NCBI RefSeq assembly: GCF_010548275.1 | Contig: NZ_JAAGLT010000050.1 | Span: 1 to 39,299, forward strand | Origin: Streptomyces sp. SID12488 | GTDB lineage: Bacteria; Actinomycetota; Actinomycetes; Streptomycetales; Streptomycetaceae | Reading direction: 5' to 3' | DNA length: 39,299 bases | In this document: piece after piece, positions 37,837 to 39,299 of the stretch | How positions within the stretch are numbered: the stretch's first letter is position 1 | Layout of the letters: every line of letters begins with the position of its first letter | The notes under the pieces: generated by a model | Told to the model about the DNA's origin: nothing | Seen by the model: only the letters and a program-made list of their open reading frames with translations | Database searches by the model: none | Position numbers and translations under genes: made by a program

Positions 37837-39299
37837 GTGCACCTCAAGGCCCTGACCCTCCGAGGGTTCAAGTCGTTCGCCTCGGCGACCACGCTCCGGT
37901 TCGAACCGGGCATCACGTGTGTCGTGGGGCCCAACGGATCGGGCAAGTCCAATGTCGTGGACGCGCTCAGCTGGGTCATGGGCGAGCAGGGCGCCAAGTC
38001 GCTGCGCGGCGGCAAGATGGAGGACGTCATCTTCGCCGGCACCACCGGGCGCCCGCCGCTCGGCCGCGCCGAGGTGTCCCTCACCATCGACAACTCCGAC
38101 GGCGCGCTGCCCATCGAGTACGCCGAGGTCACCATCACGCGGATCATGTTCCGCAACGGCGGCAGCGAGTATCAGATCAACGGCGACACCTGTCGGCTGC
38201 TGGACATCCAGGAGCTGCTGTCCGACTCCGGCATCGGCCGCGAGATGCACGTCATCGTCGGCCAGGGCCAGCTGGACTCCGTACTGCACGCCGATCCGAT
38301 GGGCCGCCGCGCCTTCATCGAGGAGGCGGCGGGCGTACTGAAGCACCGCAAGCGCAAGGAGAAGGCGCTGCGCAAGCTGGACGCGATGCAGGCGAACCTC
38401 GCCCGCGTCCAGGACCTCACCGACGAACTGCGGCGCCAGCTGAAGCCGCTGGGACGGCAGGCGGCGGTCGCGCGCCGGGCCGCGGTCATCCAGGCGGACC
38501 TGCGCGACGCCCGGCTCCGGCTCCTCGCCGACGATCTCGTACGACTGCGGGGGGCCCTCCAGACGGAGGTCGCGGACGAGGCCGCGCTCAAGGAACGCAA
38601 GGACGCGGCGGAGGCCGAGCTGAGGAAGGCCCTCCAGCGCGAGGCGCTGCTGGAGGACGAGGTACGGCAGCTCACGCCACGCCTCCAGCGCGCGCAGCAG
38701 ACCTGGTACGAGCTGTCCCAGCTCGCCGAACGGGTGCGCGGAACCGTCTCCCTGGCCGACGCGCGCGTGAAGAGCGCCACCTCCGCCCCCGACGATGAGC
38801 GGCGCGGACGTGAGCCCGAGGACATGGAGCGCGAGGCCGCGCGCATCCGTGAGCAGGAGGCCGAGCTGGAAGCGGCGCTGGAGGCGGCCGAACACGCGCT
38901 GGAGGACACGGTCGAGCACCGGGCCGAGCTGGAGCGCGGACTCGCGGTCGAAGAGCGGCGCCTGAAGGACGTGGCCCGCGCGATCGCCGACCGCCGCGAG
39001 GGCCTGGCCCGGCTGAACGGCCAGGTCAACGCCGCCCGGTCGCGTGCGGCGAGCGCCCAGGCCGAGATCGACCGGCTCGCCGCCGCCCGCGACGAGGCGC
39101 GGGAACGGGCGGTCGCGGCCCAGGAGGAGTACGAGACCCTGCAGGCCGAGGTGGACGGCCTCGACGCGGGCGACGCGGACCTGGCGGAGCGGCACGACAC
39201 GGCGAAGGCCGCCCTCGCCGACGCGGAAGCGGCCCTCACCGCGGCCCGTGAGGCGGCCACGGCGGCGGAACGCCGGCGCGCCGCCACCCAGGCCCGCCA
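37837..39299 (+). CDS. smc: Chromosome segregation protein SMC, 3' end cut by window
   Basis: 487 codons visible from GTG 37837. SMC is the ATPase core of bacterial condensin. The N-terminal head is complete: LKALTLRGFKSFASATTL, Walker A GPNGSGKSN (31-39), then AVSWVMGEQG-like LSWVMGEQGAKSLRGGK, and GQGQLDSVLHADPMGRRAF. From about residue 170 a long coiled coil rich in Glu/Ala/Arg/Leu begins (RKRKEKALRKLDAMQANLAR onward) and runs past the right edge; hinge, second coil and Walker B are outside. The frame has no break. Confidence 0.97.
   Translation, partial: MHLKALTLRGFKSFASATTLRFEPGITCVVGPNGSGKSNVVDALSWVMGEQGAKSLRGGKMEDVIFAGTTGRPPLGRAEVSLTIDNSDGALPIEYAEVTITRIMFRNGGSEYQINGDTCRLLDIQELLSDSGIGREMHVIVGQGQLDSVLHADPMGRRAFIEEAAGVLKHRKRKEKALRKLDAMQANLARVQDLTDELRRQLKPLGRQAAVARRAAVIQADLRDARLRLLADDLVRLRGALQTEVADEAALKERKDAAEAELRKALQREALLEDEVRQLTPRLQRAQQTWYELSQLAERVRGTVSLADARVKSATSAPDDERRGREPEDMEREAARIREQEAELEAALEAAEHALEDTVEHRAELERGLAVEERRLKDVARAIADRREGLARLNGQVNAARSRAASAQAEIDRLAAARDEARERAVAAQEEYETLQAEVDGLDAGDADLAERHDTAKAALADAEAALTAAREAATAAERRRAATQAR

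Overview
High-GC actinobacterial chromosome, almost certainly a Streptomyces. The evidence is about 70 percent GC, GTG starts, GTGA/ATGA overlaps, a conservon-type sensor kinase, an HU protein with a lysine/alanine tail, F420 biosynthesis, and tRNAs without encoded CCA. From memory, the gene order matches the S. coelicolor stretch from the cvn1 conservon through gltX, ndgR-leuCD, hupS, gpsA-ddlA, thiL, rpmB, recG, coaD, rpmF-rnc-mutM to smc. It is core chromosome. No phage, transposon, integrase, CRISPR or rRNA was seen.

Layout. 1-2297 (minus, cut by the window edge): membrane histidine kinase of the CvnA type. 2907-3095: unrecognised 62-aa peptide with two ANPRRT motifs. 3295-5548: FAH-family hydrolase overlapping gltX. 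5607-6459: HAD hydrolase whose 5' end is partly duplicated in tandem. 6551-7088: five tRNAs (Gln-Glu-Glu-Gln-Glu) with a promoter and a strong terminator. 7185-8450: divergent MerR regulator and DUF4188 protein around a dyad. 8524-11465: ndgR divergent from leuCD. 11746-12765: small conserved protein and hupS. 12847-13698 (minus): cofC and a degenerate cold-shock-like protein. 13913-17051: acyltransferase-gpsA overlap, then ddl. 17162-17916 (minus): DUF3515 lipoprotein and a stand-alone Lrp/AsnC ligand-binding domain. 18134-19887: thiL-thiD. 20011-20196 (minus): rpmB. 20474-22201: DAK2/FakA-like kinase. 22373-27165 (minus): a divergent Hsp90 translationally coupled to a 983-aa TPR-type protein. 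27339-30845: recG, rsmD, coaD. 30971-34850: DivIVA-like coiled-coil protein, DUF177, rpmF, rnc, mutM. 34863-36504 (minus): HxlR regulator and a CAP/SCP-domain membrane protein. 36647 to the right edge: acylphosphatase, a small coiled-coil protein and the start of smc.

Functional themes. Glutamyl-tRNA synthetase lies beside a cluster encoding only its expected substrates, tRNA-Glu and tRNA-Gln. NdgR probably controls leuCD through a 21-bp dyad. Acyltransferase plus GpsA feed phospholipid synthesis. ThiL and ThiD complete thiamine diphosphate synthesis. rpmF-rnc-mutM-smc is a conserved ribosome/RNA/DNA maintenance block.

Most worth a second look: the ANPRRT peptide, the Hsp90-TPR operon, the 43-bp dyad before the HxlR gene, the DivIVA-like protein with an internal duplication and a Gln/Tyr-rich tail, the cold-shock-fold protein without RNA-binding motifs, the duplicated gene start at 5607-5775, and dispersed repeats that contribute a C-terminus and possibly a ribosome-binding site.
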